Source: Akkermansia muciniphila (GTDB lineage Bacteria; Verrucomicrobiota; Verrucomicrobiia; Verrucomicrobiales; V1-33). From it: a DNA stretch of 64,000 nucleotides. Both the position numbers and the translations under genes were made by a program. Below are positions 1 to 10,092 of this stretch, in pieces. Every line of letters begins with the position of its first letter. The stretch's first letter is position 1. Where the stretch lies: positions 1-64,000 of the forward strand of contig CAMDJM010000014.1 in assembly GCA_945900785.1 (NCBI GenBank), written 5' to 3'. The notes below the pieces were generated by a model. The model was not told the DNA's origin. It saw nothing but the letters and a program-made list of their open reading frames with translations, and ran no database searches.

Positions 1-2
1 CC

Positions 3-125
3 ACCCGGAAGCCCTATGACGAAGCGGAAGCCTTCAAAATCACCCCGCGCTCCCTCGAACGCCAGCACGCCCAACTCATCAAACAGGCCCAATCCCTCGG
101 CTTCCAACTCGTTCCTGCTGCGTAA
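3..125 (+). CDS. C-terminal fragment of an unidentified protein (cut by window edge)
   Basis: The last 40 codons of a rightward gene run in from the left edge and stop at TAA. The frame reads as a charged helical tail containing RKPYDEAEAF, then ITPRSLERQHAQLIKQAQSL and ending in LVPAA. The other two forward frames give low-complexity proline/serine strings or an early stop, so this frame is the credible one. Tails of this kind, with a basic helix followed by LGFxLVP, occur at the end of some transposases, but that is only an impression and I cannot assign a family. The gene converges on the gpsA group, with about 85 bp between the stops. Confidence 0.45.
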   Translation, partial: TRKPYDEAEAFKITPRSLERQHAQLIKQAQSLGFQLVPAA

Positions 126-210
126 CTTATAAATGAGTTATTCAGGAGATTAAAACCAACCGGTAGACCCTTTGTCCGGCTGCAGCGGGGTAACGCTCCC
201 TTCCCCTCCA

Positions 211-1209
211 TCAGTCATGCTCCGCCCTGGGGTCGCGGGAGAGGAGTTCGGCGAGGGCGGCGGCGCAGGGTTTGCCTTCGTAGAGGATGGCATACATCTG
301 GTCGATGATGGGGGTTCGGATGTGATAGCGGCGGGCGGCGGCGTGGATGCTTTCGGTGTTGGGCACGCCTTCGGCGACCATGTTCATGGCGGCGGTAGTT
401 TCCGTGAGGGTCTGGCCCTGGCCGAGGAGGCGGCCGACGCGGTTGTTGCGGCTGTGCTGGCTGTAGCAGGTGACGATGAGGTCGCCCACGCCGCTGAGGC
501 CCTGGAAGGTTTCGAAGCGGCCCCCGGCGGCCATGCCGAGGCGGGTCATTTCGGCAAGACCGCGGGTGACGAGGGCGGCGCGGGCATTGTCGCCCAGGCC
601 GAGGCCTTCGCTGATGCCGCTGGCAATGGCGAAGACGTTTTTGACGGCTCCGCCCCACTCGATGCCGGGGACGTCGGTGCTGCGGTAGGTGCGGAACCAG
701 GGAAGGGTGAAAAATTCCTGAAGTTGGAGACTGACGGATTCGTCCCGGCTGCCAATCACGGCGGCAGCGGCGAGTTTTTTGGCGATTTCCTCGGCGTGAT
801 TCGGGCCGGAGAGCACGGCGAGGGGGTTGTCAGGAAAAATGCCGGCGAGGATGCCGGACATGGTGAGGCCGGTGTCCATTTCGATGCCTTTGATGCAGCA
901 GAGGAGGATGGCCCCGGGGCGGAGCTGGCCGCTGGCTTTGAGAGCACAGGCGACCTGGCGGAGGGCCCGGGAGGGGACCACGGCGAGCACGAGGGAGGCT
1001 TCTGCCAGGTCCCGGAAATCCGTGGTGGCGTGGATCGCGGGAGGCAGGGAGATGTCAGGCAGATAACGCTGGTTCCGGCGGGTGGCGTTGATCTGGTCAG
1101 CGGTTTCCTGACGATGGCCCCAGAGGGTGACGCGGGCGGATTTTTGGGCAGCGGCGAAGGCGAGGGCGGTGCCCCAACTGCCGCTGCCGAGGATGGCGGT
1201 GTGGTTCAT
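211..1209 (-). CDS. gpsA: Glycerol-3-phosphate dehydrogenase [NAD(P)+]
   Basis: Cytoplasmic enzyme reducing dihydroxyacetone phosphate to sn-glycerol 3-phosphate, the backbone of phospholipids. The 332-residue product has the usual family length. It opens with the Rossmann dinucleotide loop GSGSWG (residues 8-13), carries CCIKGIE and GPNHAEE in the middle, and has the GGAVKNV segment that holds the catalytic lysine. The start was placed at the ATG just before AILGSGSWG; the open frame extends upstream but is arginine/proline-rich noise that overlaps plsY. Its start codon overlaps the plsY stop by 4 bp (ATGA), which suggests translational coupling. PlsY uses the product of this enzyme, so the two adjacent genes are consecutive steps of phosphatidic acid synthesis. 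Confidence 0.96.
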   Translation of the reverse strand: MNHTAILGSGSWGTALAFAAAQKSARVTLWGHRQETADQINATRRNQRYLPDISLPPAIHATTDFRDLAEASLVLAVVPSRALRQVACALKASGQLRPGAILLCCIKGIEMDTGLTMSGILAGIFPDNPLAVLSGPNHAEEIAKKLAAAAVIGSRDESVSLQLQEFFTLPWFRTYRSTDVPGIEWGGAVKNVFAIASGISEGLGLGDNARAALVTRGLAEMTRLGMAAGGRFETFQGLSGVGDLIVTCYSQHSRNNRVGRLLGQGQTLTETTAAMNMVAEGVPNTESIHAAARRYHIRTPIIDQMYAILYEGKPCAAALAELLSRDPRAEHD

Positions 1210-1865
1210 GCAGAGGGGCGTTGGGAACGGGGGACGAAGCGGTTTTCGGTGCCGTCGCGGAGGCGGCGGAGATTGGAGCGGTGGCGCCAGGTGGCCAGTC
1301 CGCCGATGATGGTGGCAAAGCCGAGCAGGGGCAGGGCAGGGGCCTGAGCGGGCGCGGCGAGGGCGCGCTGGACGAGCACGGTGAGAGGCAGGGAGAGACC
1401 GGCGATGATGGAGGCGACGGCGACGTAGCGGGTGGCGTAGAAGAAGATCACCCACAGGAGGATGGCCACGCCGAGCGCAACCGGCAGTACTGCCAGCATG
1501 GCCCCGGCGGAAGTGGCGATGCCTTTTCCGCCTTTAAACCCGAGCCAAAAGGTGAAGTTATGCCCCAGCACGCTGCCGAGCGCGGCGAGGAGCATGGCCC
1601 AGGTGGGATCGAAGGCGTGCTGCTGGCACCAGGTTTTGGCGGCGAGGACGGGGAGCAGGCCCTTGAGCACATCCAACGCGAAGACGGGGAGACCGATCTT
1701 TTTGCCCAGCACCCGGATAACATTGGTGGCTCCGATGTTGCCGCTGCCATGCTGGCGGATGTCGAGCCCTTTCCAACGGGCGACCATGTAGCCAAAGGGA
1801 GTGGCTCCAGCGATATAGGCAAGGATGAAAATGGTGAGAAGAGCGGGGAGGTCCGGGGGCGGCAT
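1206..1865 (-). CDS. plsY: Acyl-phosphate:glycerol-3-phosphate acyltransferase
   Basis: Inner-membrane enzyme that acylates glycerol 3-phosphate from acyl phosphate to give lysophosphatidic acid. The 219-residue product is hydrophobic throughout, as expected for a multi-spanning PlsY. It shows the conserved loops GSGNIGATNV (motif 1) and LGFKGGKGIAT (motif 2). The chosen start is the ATG preceding PPPDLPALLTIF; a start 13 codons upstream is possible but adds a non-hydrophobic stretch. The C-terminus ends in an arginine-rich tail. The stop overlaps the gpsA start, and the Spx-like gene lies about 100 bp upstream on the same strand. Confidence 0.95.
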   Translation of the reverse strand: MPPPDLPALLTIFILAYIAGATPFGYMVARWKGLDIRQHGSGNIGATNVIRVLGKKIGLPVFALDVLKGLLPVLAAKTWCQQHAFDPTWAMLLAALGSVLGHNFTFWLGFKGGKGIATSAGAMLAVLPVALGVAILLWVIFFYATRYVAVASIIAGLSLPLTVLVQRALAAPAQAPALPLLGFATIIGGLATWRHRSNLRRLRDGTENRFVPRSQRPSA

Positions 1866-1970
1866 AACGGGACGACATTCCCGGGGGAAGCAGGGGGGTG
1901 TCAATGGGAATGCCGCGTGTTGGCGGAGCGCCTGCGGCCGCAGCGTTTTGGTGAGGAGGTGGTGCCCGGA

Positions 1971-2336
1971 TTATGCCAGAAGCTTCTCCCAGCTGGCTTC
2001 ATCAAAGCCGGTGGTGCCGCGTCCATTCGGCAGCAGGAGAAAGGGGCGTTTGATCAGATTTCCGTGGGTGGAGAGGAGTTCCAGCGCCTCTGCCGTGGAG
2101 AGATCAGGCAGGCGCTCCTTCATTTTCATGCTGCGGTAGTCCTGACCGGAGATATTGAAAAGCCGGCGGAGACCGCCCGTCGCGGCGAGCATTTTCTGGA
2201 GCTGGCTGACCGTGGGCGGCTGGGTGCGGATGGGGAGCGCGGTGAAGGGATAGTGCCGCGCCGTGAGGAAACGCACCGCCTTCCGGCAGGTGTCACATCC
2301 GTCGTATTGGAAAAGCAGGGCAGGGGCAGGATTCAT
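1971..2336 (-). CDS. Spx/ArsC-family thioredoxin-fold protein
   Basis: Small (121 residue) thioredoxin-fold protein of the ArsC/Spx/MgsR family. The redox pair CDTC sits at residues 14-17 and is followed by RKAVRFL, typical of this family. The C-terminal half contains KERLPDLSTAEALELLSTHG and NLIKRPFLL, matching the family pattern in which an arginine follows IKRP. Such proteins act either as glutaredoxin- or thioredoxin-coupled reductases or, as in Spx of Firmicutes, as RNA polymerase-binding regulators. Which role applies cannot be decided here. The start at the second ATG (MNPAPALL) was preferred because the family begins a few residues before the first beta strand. Confidence 0.85.
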   Translation of the reverse strand: MNPAPALLFQYDGCDTCRKAVRFLTARHYPFTALPIRTQPPTVSQLQKMLAATGGLRRLFNISGQDYRSMKMKERLPDLSTAEALELLSTHGNLIKRPFLLLPNGRGTTGFDEASWEKLLA

Positions 2337-2477
2337 GGGAGGTCTTGCCATTCCACGCGGGGCCGGTCAAGGCGCGGAGTGGCCTCGAAGGGGCTCGCCG
2401 CTCCAGAGCAGGCAGGTGCATTTTCCAGGAATGGGCTATTGGCAGCTTCCTCCTGCCGGAGTATTCATTTTTTTTCT

Positions 2478-3848
2478 ATGTCTCTTTGGATCACTGAATT
2501 AACCCAATCTTTACCTGGCCGGGTCCACACGGACGCCACCACCCTGGCGGGCCATTCCTCCGATAAATGGTTTGCCTCCCACACGCCGGATGCGGTCGTG
2601 CTGGCAACCAGCACGGAGGAGGTGTCAACGGCGCTGCGCATCGCCCACCGGCATGGCGTGCCGGTGACCACGCGGGGATCCGGCGTGGGATATGTCGGGG
2701 GTTGCGTGCCGGTGAAAGGAGGGCTCGTGCTGGCTCTGGCCGGCATGGACCGGATTCTGGAAATCGCGGTCGAAGACGGCATAGCCATCGTGCAGCCAGG
2801 CTTGATCACCGGCGACCTGCAGGATGCCGTGAAAAAGCTGGGCTGGTATTATCCGCCGGATCCCGCCAGCTTGAAGGAGTGCAGCCTGGGCGGTAATGTG
2901 GCGACCAATGCGGGCGGTCCGCGCTGTTTGAAATATGGGGTGACGCGGCCCTACGTGCTGGGTTTGGAGGTGGTGCTGGCCAATGGCGATATCCTCCGCA
3001 CCGGCGGGCGCTGCCATAAAAACCGTCAGGGCTTTGACCTCACCGGAGTCTTCGTGGGCAGTGAGGGCATGCTGGGCGTGATTACAGAAATCACCCTGCG
3101 TATTATCCCGCATCCTCCCACCAGGGCCCTGCTGGGGGCGACTTTCCGGACCTTTCCGGAGGCTGCGATGGCGGTGCAAAAGATCCTCGGGTCCGGGCAT
3201 CTGCCCTCCGCGATTGAGATCACGGATAAGTTCACCCTCCAGGCGGCGCGGGATTACCTCGGTGAGGAGCGGGCCCCCTATGGCGATGCCCATCTTTTTG
3301 TGGAGACGGATGGCCATCCTGAATCCGTGACCGCAGAAGCCAAAAAGCTAACCGCTCTCCTGCGCGGGGGCGGGGCCATTGCGATTAAAACCGCCACGAC
3401 CGAGCAGGAGGTGGAAGCCCTGTGGTCCCTGCGCCGGGAATTTTCCTACAGCCTGCGGGCCACCGGCCTGGTGAAGCTGAACGAGGACGTGGTGGTGCCG
3501 CGCAGCAAGCTGGTGGAGCTGGTGCAGTTCGCTGAAGGCCTGCAGGCGGAAAGCGGGTTTCCTATCGCCTGTTTTGGCCATGCCGGGGATGGGAATATCC
3601 ACGTCAATATCATGGTGCCTGACATGGAGGATCCCGCCCAGCGCCAGCGGGCGGAAGCGGCCCTGGACCAGCTCTTCACCTTTGTCCTGGGCATTGGCGG
3701 AGTGATCAGCGGGGAGCATGGGATCGGTCTGGCGAAAAAACGCTGGTTTTCCCAAGCGATCGACGCTACGGGCCAAGCCGCGCATCTGGCCCTGAAGGCG
3801 GCCTTTGATCCGTCAGGCATACTCAACCCGGGTAAGTTTTTGGATTGA
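2478..3848 (+). CDS. glcD: FAD-linked oxidase, GlcD-type 2-hydroxyacid dehydrogenase
   Basis: Flavoprotein of the GlcD/D-lactate dehydrogenase family, 456 residues, a normal length for the family. The N-terminal FAD_binding_4 domain has TTRGSGVGYVGG and SLGGNVATNAGG. The C-terminal FAD-oxidase domain has the histidine motif GHAGDGNIHVN and the signature SGEHGIGLAKKRW near the end. These enzymes oxidise glycolate or D-lactate and pass electrons to the respiratory chain. No glcE or glcF partner lies next to it, so the substrate is uncertain. The long upstream open frame is antisense to plsY and Spx; the chosen ATG follows a run of T residues and begins SLWITELTQSL. The helicase gene follows after 39 bp on the same strand. 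Confidence 0.9.
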   Translation: MSLWITELTQSLPGRVHTDATTLAGHSSDKWFASHTPDAVVLATSTEEVSTALRIAHRHGVPVTTRGSGVGYVGGCVPVKGGLVLALAGMDRILEIAVEDGIAIVQPGLITGDLQDAVKKLGWYYPPDPASLKECSLGGNVATNAGGPRCLKYGVTRPYVLGLEVVLANGDILRTGGRCHKNRQGFDLTGVFVGSEGMLGVITEITLRIIPHPPTRALLGATFRTFPEAAMAVQKILGSGHLPSAIEITDKFTLQAARDYLGEERAPYGDAHLFVETDGHPESVTAEAKKLTALLRGGGAIAIKTATTEQEVEALWSLRREFSYSLRATGLVKLNEDVVVPRSKLVELVQFAEGLQAESGFPIACFGHAGDGNIHVNIMVPDMEDPAQRQRAEAALDQLFTFVLGIGGVISGEHGIGLAKKRWFSQAIDATGQAAHLALKAAFDPSGILNPGKFLD

Positions 3849-3887
3849 ACGCTCTGCCTGTTCCCTTGTTGGCTGCGCCTTTTTCCC

Positions 3888-6473
3888 ATGTCTGACAATC
3901 CTCTGCTCCAGCGCCTGCCGGCCGATCCTGCCACGCCGGGCGCGGATTTGCTGGACTGCTTTTTGGATTACGTGACGGAGCGGAAGCTGGAACTCTATCC
4001 AGCCCAGGAGGAAGCCATTCTGGAACTGTTTGACGATAAGAATGTCATCCTCAATACCCCGACAGGATCCGGGAAATCCCTGGTGGCGACCGCCCTGCAT
4101 TTCAAATCCATGGCGCAGGGCCAGCGCTCGGTTTACACCTGTCCGATCAAGGCGCTGGTGAATGAAAAGTTCCTCGCGCTTTGCCGGGATTTCGGAGCGG
4201 ACAATGTGGGCCTGGCCACGGGGGATGCCACGGTGAACCGGGATGCCCCTATCCTGTGCTGCACGGCGGAGATCCTGGCCAATCACGCGCTTTGTTCCGG
4301 GGCGGAGGCTCCTTTCCGGGAGGTGATTATGGATGAGTTCCATTATTATTCGGATAACTCCCGCGGCGTGGCCTGGCAGATTCCACTGCTGACGATGGCG
4401 AAATCCCGCTTTCTGCTGATGTCTGCCACGCTGGGGGCGACTTCGTTTTTTGAAAAGGAGATGACCCGCCTGACGGGAGCGGAGTCGACCGTGATTTCCT
4501 CATCGGTCAGGCCGGTGCCGCTGGAGTTCCGCTATGTCAGTGATGCCGGACTGGATGCGGTGGTGCAGGAGTTGGTGGAGGCCAAACAGACGCCGGTTTA
4601 TATCGTTCACTTCACGCAAAACGACGTGGCCGAGACGGCGCAGACCCTGCTCTGTGTGAACTACTGCACGGCGGCGGAAAAGGCGGCGATCGCCGAAGCG
4701 ATCATCGACGTGCCGTTCAACAGTCCTTATGGCAAGGAGGTGAAGCGTTGCCTGAGGCATGGTATCGGACTTCACCACGCCGGGCTGCTGCCGCGTTACC
4801 GCGTATTGATGGAGCAACTGGCCCAGCGCGGGCTGCTCAAGATCATCTGCGGCACGGATACCCTGGGCGTGGGGATCAATGTCCCGATCCGCACGGTGCT
4901 GCTGACGCGCCTGACGAAATTTGGCGGCGTAAAAACCGGCACCCTGAGTGCGCGGGATTTCCATCAGATCACGGGCCGCGCCGGACGGAAGGGATTTGAT
5001 GATATCGGTTATGTCATCGCCATGGCTCCGGAGCACATGATCGATAATGCCAAGCAGGAGGCCAAGGCTTCCGGCGACCCCAAGAAGATGAAAAAGCTGG
5101 TGAAACGCCAGCCTCCAGCCGGATTTGTCGGCTGGAACGAGGAGACCTTCAGGAAGCTGCAGACCGCCGCTCCGGAGGCGCTGGGATCCAAATTTCAAGT
5201 CACGCATGGCATGCTGCTCCAGGTGTTGAGCCGCCCAGGCGATGGCTGCCGGGCGATGCAAAAACTAATCACCGACAGCCATGAAACGGCTGGTGCCAAA
5301 AAGCAGCACCGGAAGCGCGCCCGGCAGTTATTCCGCTCCCTCGTGGAGCGGAAGATTATCCAGATCATCCCCCGCGAATTCCGGGGCACCGGGGCCAAGC
5401 TGCGCCTCGGGATCGATCTCCAGGAGGATTTTTCCCTGAATCACGCGCTTTCGCTTTGGCTGATCGATACCCTGGCGCTGCTGGATCAGCAGGGCCCGCT
5501 TTATCCCTTGGAAGTGATGTCGCTGGTGGAGGCCATTGTGGAGAATCCGGAGATCATCCTGCGCCGGCAACTGGACAAGCTGAAGACGGAAAAGATGGCG
5601 GAAATGAAAGCGGCCGGGGTGGAATACGACGAGCGCATTGCTGAGCTGGAGAAGTTGGAATATCCCAAGCCCGGGCGCGATTTTATCTACGATACCTTCA
5701 ATGCCTTCGCCGCTGCCCATCCCTGGGTGGGGCAGGATAACATCCGCCCCAAGAGCATTGTCAGGGAAATGTATGAGGACTATGAGAGCTTCGCCGGCTA
5801 TGTGCAGCGCTATGAGCTGCACCGTCAGGAAGGCGTGCTGCTGCGGCACATTTCCAGCATCTACAAGGTGCTGGCCCAGACCGTCCCTCCTGCTTTTAAA
5901 AACGAAGCGGTGCAGGAGATGGAAGACTGGCTGGCGGGCGTGCTGCGGGGCACGGATTCGAGCCTGCTGGATGAATGGGAACGCCTTCGGGATCCTAATT
6001 ACCGACCGGCAGACCCCTCATTGGAAGCAGCGGAGGCCCCCGGCAAGGCCGACATTACGAAAAACCGGCGCGAGTTCACCGCCCTGATCCGCACCGCTAT
6101 TTTCCAGTTTCTCCGGCCTCTGGCGGAGGGACGCTATCACATCGCCGCCGGCGCCCTCACCTTGCCGGATGCCGCCCCCGGCTCGCCTCCTCCCTGGGCG
6201 GCGGAGGCGCTCGCTGGGTTCATGGAGGCGTTTTATGCAGAACACGAACGCCTGACGCTCGACCCGGAGGCGCGGAATGCCCGGCACACTTACATTAAGG
6301 TTTCAGAAGATGCCCGGAGCTGGAAGGTGGACCAGGTGCTGGTGGACGCCATGGGGCTGAATGATTGGCAGGCGAACTTCCGGGTGGATCTGGCGGCTTC
6401 CCGGGTGGCCGGCCGGCCCGTTCTGATTCTGGAAGGCATCGGTCCAGTAACTGGAGGTATTGATGACATCTAA
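3888..6473 (+). CDS. Superfamily II DEAD/DEAH helicase with DUF3516 C-terminus
   Basis: Predicted ATP-dependent RNA (or DNA) helicase of 861 residues. All core motifs are visible: Walker A TPTGSGKS (57-64), motif II DEFH (149-152), motif III MSATLG (178-183) and motif [12 protein letters not shown] (360-369), plus LGVGINVP. The DEFH rather than DEAD box and the GRAGRKG motif resemble Ski2/Mtr4-like enzymes. The long C-terminal half matches in layout the DUF3516 helicases found in actinobacteria and other phyla. Their physiological target is not established. It lies downstream of glcD with no strong terminator between. The gene is intact and unremarkable in base use. Confidence 0.88.
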   Translation: MSDNPLLQRLPADPATPGADLLDCFLDYVTERKLELYPAQEEAILELFDDKNVILNTPTGSGKSLVATALHFKSMAQGQRSVYTCPIKALVNEKFLALCRDFGADNVGLATGDATVNRDAPILCCTAEILANHALCSGAEAPFREVIMDEFHYYSDNSRGVAWQIPLLTMAKSRFLLMSATLGATSFFEKEMTRLTGAESTVISSSVRPVPLEFRYVSDAGLDAVVQELVEAKQTPVYIVHFTQNDVAETAQTLLCVNYCTAAEKAAIAEAIIDVPFNSPYGKEVKRCLRHGIGLHHAGLLPRYRVLMEQLAQRGLLKIICGTDTLGVGINVPIRTVLLTRLTKFGGVKTGTLSARDFHQITGRAGRKGFDDIGYVIAMAPEHMIDNAKQEAKASGDPKKMKKLVKRQPPAGFVGWNEETFRKLQTAAPEALGSKFQVTHGMLLQVLSRPGDGCRAMQKLITDSHETAGAKKQHRKRARQLFRSLVERKIIQIIPREFRGTGAKLRLGIDLQEDFSLNHALSLWLIDTLALLDQQGPLYPLEVMSLVEAIVENPEIILRRQLDKLKTEKMAEMKAAGVEYDERIAELEKLEYPKPGRDFIYDTFNAFAAAHPWVGQDNIRPKSIVREMYEDYESFAGYVQRYELHRQEGVLLRHISSIYKVLAQTVPPAFKNEAVQEMEDWLAGVLRGTDSSLLDEWERLRDPNYRPADPSLEAAEAPGKADITKNRREFTALIRTAIFQFLRPLAEGRYHIAAGALTLPDAAPGSPPPWAAEALAGFMEAFYAEHERLTLDPEARNARHTYIKVSEDARSWKVDQVLVDAMGLNDWQANFRVDLAASRVAGRPVLILEGIGPVTGGIDDI

Positions 6474-6593
6474 AATATCCCGGGTTGAGTGTAAGGTGAG
6501 CCCGGGGCAGAACCGTTGAGTTCAGGTAACTTCAGCCGCGCCTCCCCTGGTGCGGCGTGCGTAACTTTATTCCTCCCAAGATTCTACCCCTTC

Positions 6594-7811
6594 ATGAGAA
6601 AACGCAAACGCCGCTGGCCTTGGTATGTCCTTTTGTTATTGGCCGCTGGTGGCGGTTACTGGTGGTATACCCACCGCGAAAATCCCAAAGACAGCGCGCC
6701 GGAATATCAAACGGTCAAGGTCAGCACAGGCGATCTGACCAAGGCGGTTTCCGCGATTGGTGAATTGAATCCACTGGTCAAAGTGGAAGTGGGCTCGCAG
6801 ATTTCCGGCACGGTTTCGAAGCTGTTTGTGGACTTCAATTCCGAGGTCAAGGAAGGGGATATTCTTTGTGAGTTGGACCCCGCCACCTATGAGGCCAACT
6901 ACGCCCAGGCCAAGGCGGAATGCACCAGCGCCCAAGCCGAGCGGGATCTGCAAAAGAAAAACCTGGAGCGTAAAACGCAATTGAAGGACCGCATGCTGCT
7001 GTCCACCGCCGATTTCGATCAGGTGGAAGCAGACCTGCAACGTGCCGAGGCCCAACTGGAACTGGTGGAGGCCCGGATGAAAAAATCCAAAGTGGATCTG
7101 GAACGATGCCGGATTCCCGCTCCGATCAACGGGGTGGTGATAGACCGCACCGCAGAAATCGGCATGACCATCGCCGCCAGTTTCAGCGCACCCAAGTTAT
7201 TTGTGATGGCTGCAGATCTCACCAAAATGCAGATCAACGCGAAGGTGTCGGAGGCTTACATTGGGCAGATCGTGAAGGGACAGAAAGTGAAGTTTGTGGT
7301 GGATGCCTGGCCGGACTCCTTCCTGGGCGAAGTCGTCCAGGTGCGCAATTCACCCATCACCGAGGAAAACGTGGTGAATTACGATGTTATTATTGCCGTG
7401 AACAACCCTGAGTTGAAACTCAAGCCTGGCATGACGGCCACGGTGCAGGTGGTGACTGGCGAACGGACCAGCGTCCTGCGCCTGGCTAATTCTGCCTTCC
7501 GCTTCAAACCGGCAGCCAAGGCCGCTCCGGGAGCCCCTGCCGCCCCGGCATCGCCGCCTCCGCCGGCAGATGGCACGGCCACCCGCAAGCTGGACAAGCC
7601 CCCAGCGGACGAAAAGACGGTTTACCTGAAACCTAAAACCCCCACCGAAGAACCCGTGCCCTTGAAGGTTAAAACGGGGCTCAACGATGGGATCCAGACG
7701 GAAATCGTATCCGGTCTGAAGGAAGGCGATGAAGTTATCCTTTTGGTCAAACCCAAAGCCGATGAAGGCGGCGGCGCGACCAATCCATTCGGAGGCATGG
7801 GCCGCCGCTAA
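6594..7811 (+). CDS. MacA/HlyD-type periplasmic adaptor of an ABC efflux pump
   Basis: Membrane fusion protein of 405 residues. A basic N-terminus is followed by one transmembrane helix (about residues 8-22), so it is anchored in the inner membrane. Next come a lipoyl-like half (VEVGSQISGTV), a coiled-coil hairpin (about 105-185, rich in A/E/K/L), the second lipoyl half (CRIPAPINGVVIDR) and beta-barrel segments. An unusual proline/alanine-rich linker (about residues 305-350) interrupts the C-terminal membrane-proximal domain. The start was placed at the ATG before RKRKRRWPW. The stop is 2 bp before the macB-like start, so the two are surely co-transcribed. No TolC-like outer membrane factor is in the window. 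Confidence 0.9.
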   Translation: MRKRKRRWPWYVLLLLAAGGGYWWYTHRENPKDSAPEYQTVKVSTGDLTKAVSAIGELNPLVKVEVGSQISGTVSKLFVDFNSEVKEGDILCELDPATYEANYAQAKAECTSAQAERDLQKKNLERKTQLKDRMLLSTADFDQVEADLQRAEAQLELVEARMKKSKVDLERCRIPAPINGVVIDRTAEIGMTIAASFSAPKLFVMAADLTKMQINAKVSEAYIGQIVKGQKVKFVVDAWPDSFLGEVVQVRNSPITEENVVNYDVIIAVNNPELKLKPGMTATVQVVTGERTSVLRLANSAFRFKPAAKAAPGAPAAPASPPPPADGTATRKLDKPPADEKTVYLKPKTPTEEPVPLKVKTGLNDGIQTEIVSGLKEGDEVILLVKPKADEGGGATNPFGGMGRR

Positions 7812-7813
7812 CC

Positions 7814-9802
7814 ATGGATCCCATGACCAGACATCCTGTGATCCTGCTGCGCGGTCTGCGGAAGACCTACATCACCGATGCCGGGGAGGTGCAGGCCGTA
7901 AAGGGCGTGGACCTCACGGTCAACGCCGGTGATTTTGTGGCGATCATGGGCAGCAGCGGATCCGGCAAGAGCACCATGATGAACATCCTGGGTTGCCTCG
8001 ATCAGGCCAGTGAGGGATCCTATCTGCTGGACGGGGTGGATACCTCACATCTGGATTCGGATGAACTCGCGGAACTCCGGAACCGCAAGCTGGGCTTCGT
8101 TTTCCAGGGGTTCAACCTGCTCTCCCGCACCACCGCCCTGGAAAATGTGGAACTCCCCCTGATTTACTCGCCGCGCCGGCTCAGCCCGGAGGAGAGGGCG
8201 GACGGAGCAGTGCTGGAATTGGAACGGGTGGGCCTGGGGGAACGGCTGGATCACCATCCGAACGAATTGTCAGGGGGACAGCAGCAGCGCGTGGCAATCG
8301 CCCGGTCCCTCGTCAACCAGCCTGCCGTGCTCCTCGCCGATGAACCGACGGGCAATCTGGACAGCGCCACCAGCGAGGAGATCATGAAGCTCTTCAAGTC
8401 GTTGAACGAAAGTGGCATCACCATCATCATGGTCACCCACGAGCCGGATGTCGCCGCTCACGCCCGCCGCACTGTGGTGATGAAGGATGGTCTGATCCGC
8501 AGCGACGAACGCCGTTTGCCGGAAGCACGGGTGCTGGACCAGCCGCCGGAAAAAAGTAGCGGAGGCAGCCTAACGGGAGGGATTTACCTGGCCCTGAACA
8601 TCCTGTCCACCTCCGGCCGGGCGCTGCTGCGGAACAAGCTGCGCACTGTCCTCACCGCCCTGGGCATTATTATCGGCGTAGCGGCCGTGATCGCCATGGT
8701 GGCTATCGGACGCGGTGCCAGCGCCATGGTGGAAAACCAAATCCGGAGCATGGGCGATAACATGCTGCTGGTTTTTTCCGGGCAGGTGTTCAGAGGCGGC
8801 GTCTACCGCGGTTATGGCGGAGCCGGGACCCTGACGGTGGAAGACGCCGAGGCGATTGCCGCGGAAGTGCCCGGCGTCATCGCGGTCAGCCCGGAGATCC
8901 GCAGCACTGAGCGGCTCATCGCGGAAGGCACCAACTACTCCGCCAATGTCCGGGGAGCCTCCACCGCCTTCTTCGCGGTGCGGGACTGGGATCTGGCCAG
9001 TGGCACCCCTTTCACCGAGGAGGATGAGCGCAGCATGGCCACCGTCGCCCTGGTGGGGCAGACGGTGGTGGACCGGATGTTTCCGGACAGTGATCCCATC
9101 GGCCGCACCCTCCGGATCGGCATCGTGCCCTTTCAGGTCATCGGCGTCCTGGCAAAAAAGGGGGCGGCCCCCTGGGGGGAAGATCAGGATGACGTCGTGA
9201 TCATTCCCTACACGACCTCCATGAAGCAAATCGTGGGCACCACCCTGCTGCGCACGATTAACATGAAAGTGGCCTCCGCCAGTCAAATGGCGATTGCCCA
9301 GGAGCAGACCCTGCTCCTGCTCCGGGAGCGGCACAATATCTCAGATCCCTCCCAGGATGACTTTTCCGTGCGCACCCAGGATGAATTTATTAAAATGGCC
9401 ACCGCCACGACCAAAATCATGACCATTCTCCTGGGCTCCATTGCCGGGGTTTCCCTGCTCGTCGGCGGCATCGGCATTATGAACATCATGTTGGTCAGCG
9501 TCACGGAGCGCACCCGGGAGATCGGCATCCGCCGCGCCGTCGGAGCCAAGGGGCGCGACATCCGGCTTCAATTTATCGTCGAAGCCATCGTCCTGAGCAC
9601 CATTGGAGGAGCCATCGGGATTGGACTGGGGATCGGCACCGCGCAATTGCTCACCCACTACGCCGGCTGGCCTGCGCTGGTGTCGGGAGCCTCGGTGGCC
9701 ATCGCCTTTGGAGTAAGCTTCGGCGTCGGCGTCGTGTTCGGATTCTTCCCGGCCCACAAAGCCGCCAAGCTGAACCCCATCGAAGCCTTGCGGCATGAGT
9801 GA
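7814..9802 (+). CDS. macB: MacB-type ABC transporter, fused ATPase and permease
   Basis: Tripartite-pump ABC transporter of 662 residues with an N-terminal nucleotide-binding domain and a C-terminal MacB permease. The ATPase shows Walker A GSSGSGKST (46-54), signature LSGGQQQR and Walker B ADEPTGNLD. The permease has a first membrane helix around residues 275-300, a large periplasmic MacB_PCD domain, and three further helices in the last 130 residues, including the conserved NIMLVSVTERTREIGIRRAVGA. MacB pumps use ATP-driven mechanotransmission to push substrates (macrolides, peptides, siderophores or lipoproteins) through an adaptor and an outer-membrane channel. The substrate here is unknown. 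It directly follows its adaptor gene. Confidence 0.93.
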   Translation: MDPMTRHPVILLRGLRKTYITDAGEVQAVKGVDLTVNAGDFVAIMGSSGSGKSTMMNILGCLDQASEGSYLLDGVDTSHLDSDELAELRNRKLGFVFQGFNLLSRTTALENVELPLIYSPRRLSPEERADGAVLELERVGLGERLDHHPNELSGGQQQRVAIARSLVNQPAVLLADEPTGNLDSATSEEIMKLFKSLNESGITIIMVTHEPDVAAHARRTVVMKDGLIRSDERRLPEARVLDQPPEKSSGGSLTGGIYLALNILSTSGRALLRNKLRTVLTALGIIIGVAAVIAMVAIGRGASAMVENQIRSMGDNMLLVFSGQVFRGGVYRGYGGAGTLTVEDAEAIAAEVPGVIAVSPEIRSTERLIAEGTNYSANVRGASTAFFAVRDWDLASGTPFTEEDERSMATVALVGQTVVDRMFPDSDPIGRTLRIGIVPFQVIGVLAKKGAAPWGEDQDDVVIIPYTTSMKQIVGTTLLRTINMKVASASQMAIAQEQTLLLLRERHNISDPSQDDFSVRTQDEFIKMATATTKIMTILLGSIAGVSLLVGGIGIMNIMLVSVTERTREIGIRRAVGAKGRDIRLQFIVEAIVLSTIGGAIGIGLGIGTAQLLTHYAGWPALVSGASVAIAFGVSFGVGVVFGFFPAHKAAKLNPIEALRHE

Positions 9803-9825
9803 TTTTACGACCCGCGCCTCAGTTT

Positions 9826-9853
9826 GAGCGATGGAGGAACGCTCTCCTTTTTT
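9826..9853 (+). terminator. Weak terminator candidate after macB
   Basis: A short stem GAGCG/CGCTC encloses nine bases and is followed after TCC by a run of six T residues, 24 bp after the macB stop. The five-pair stem is weak, so this is only a candidate intrinsic terminator. The rest of the 290 bp gap up to the AlbA_2 gene shows nothing else recognisable. Confidence 0.35.
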
Positions 9854-10092
9854 GCGAATGGCTGGGGGGCGGTGGAGACGGTTTTTGAGTATGGTTGAAG
9901 CAGTGGAGGATATGTGTTTTACCGACCATTCGTAGCTTTTGAGCCCCATCAGAGGGTTCCGCATCTCTTTAAACCATGGGGTGTTTGCCATTGCGTCCAA
10001 TAAAAAATATTTTGAGCTGTGGATGAGCCAGGTGTAAAGCTGTAGTCTACTTTCCTTTTGGCCGACAAAGCCGGTTCAGCTCAGTTTCTCAA

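Noticed and set aside
172-1347. 391-codon plus-strand open frame over gpsA and plsY
   Set aside because: Low-complexity Gly/Ala/Glu translation without motifs; both minus-strand genes are well-supported enzymes.
9803-10000. Minus-strand frame in the gap after macB that reads like a protein (MANTPWFKEMRNPLMG)
   Set aside because: It runs on into macB antisense, matches no family I know and has no start signal. It could be a remnant, but I cannot support it.
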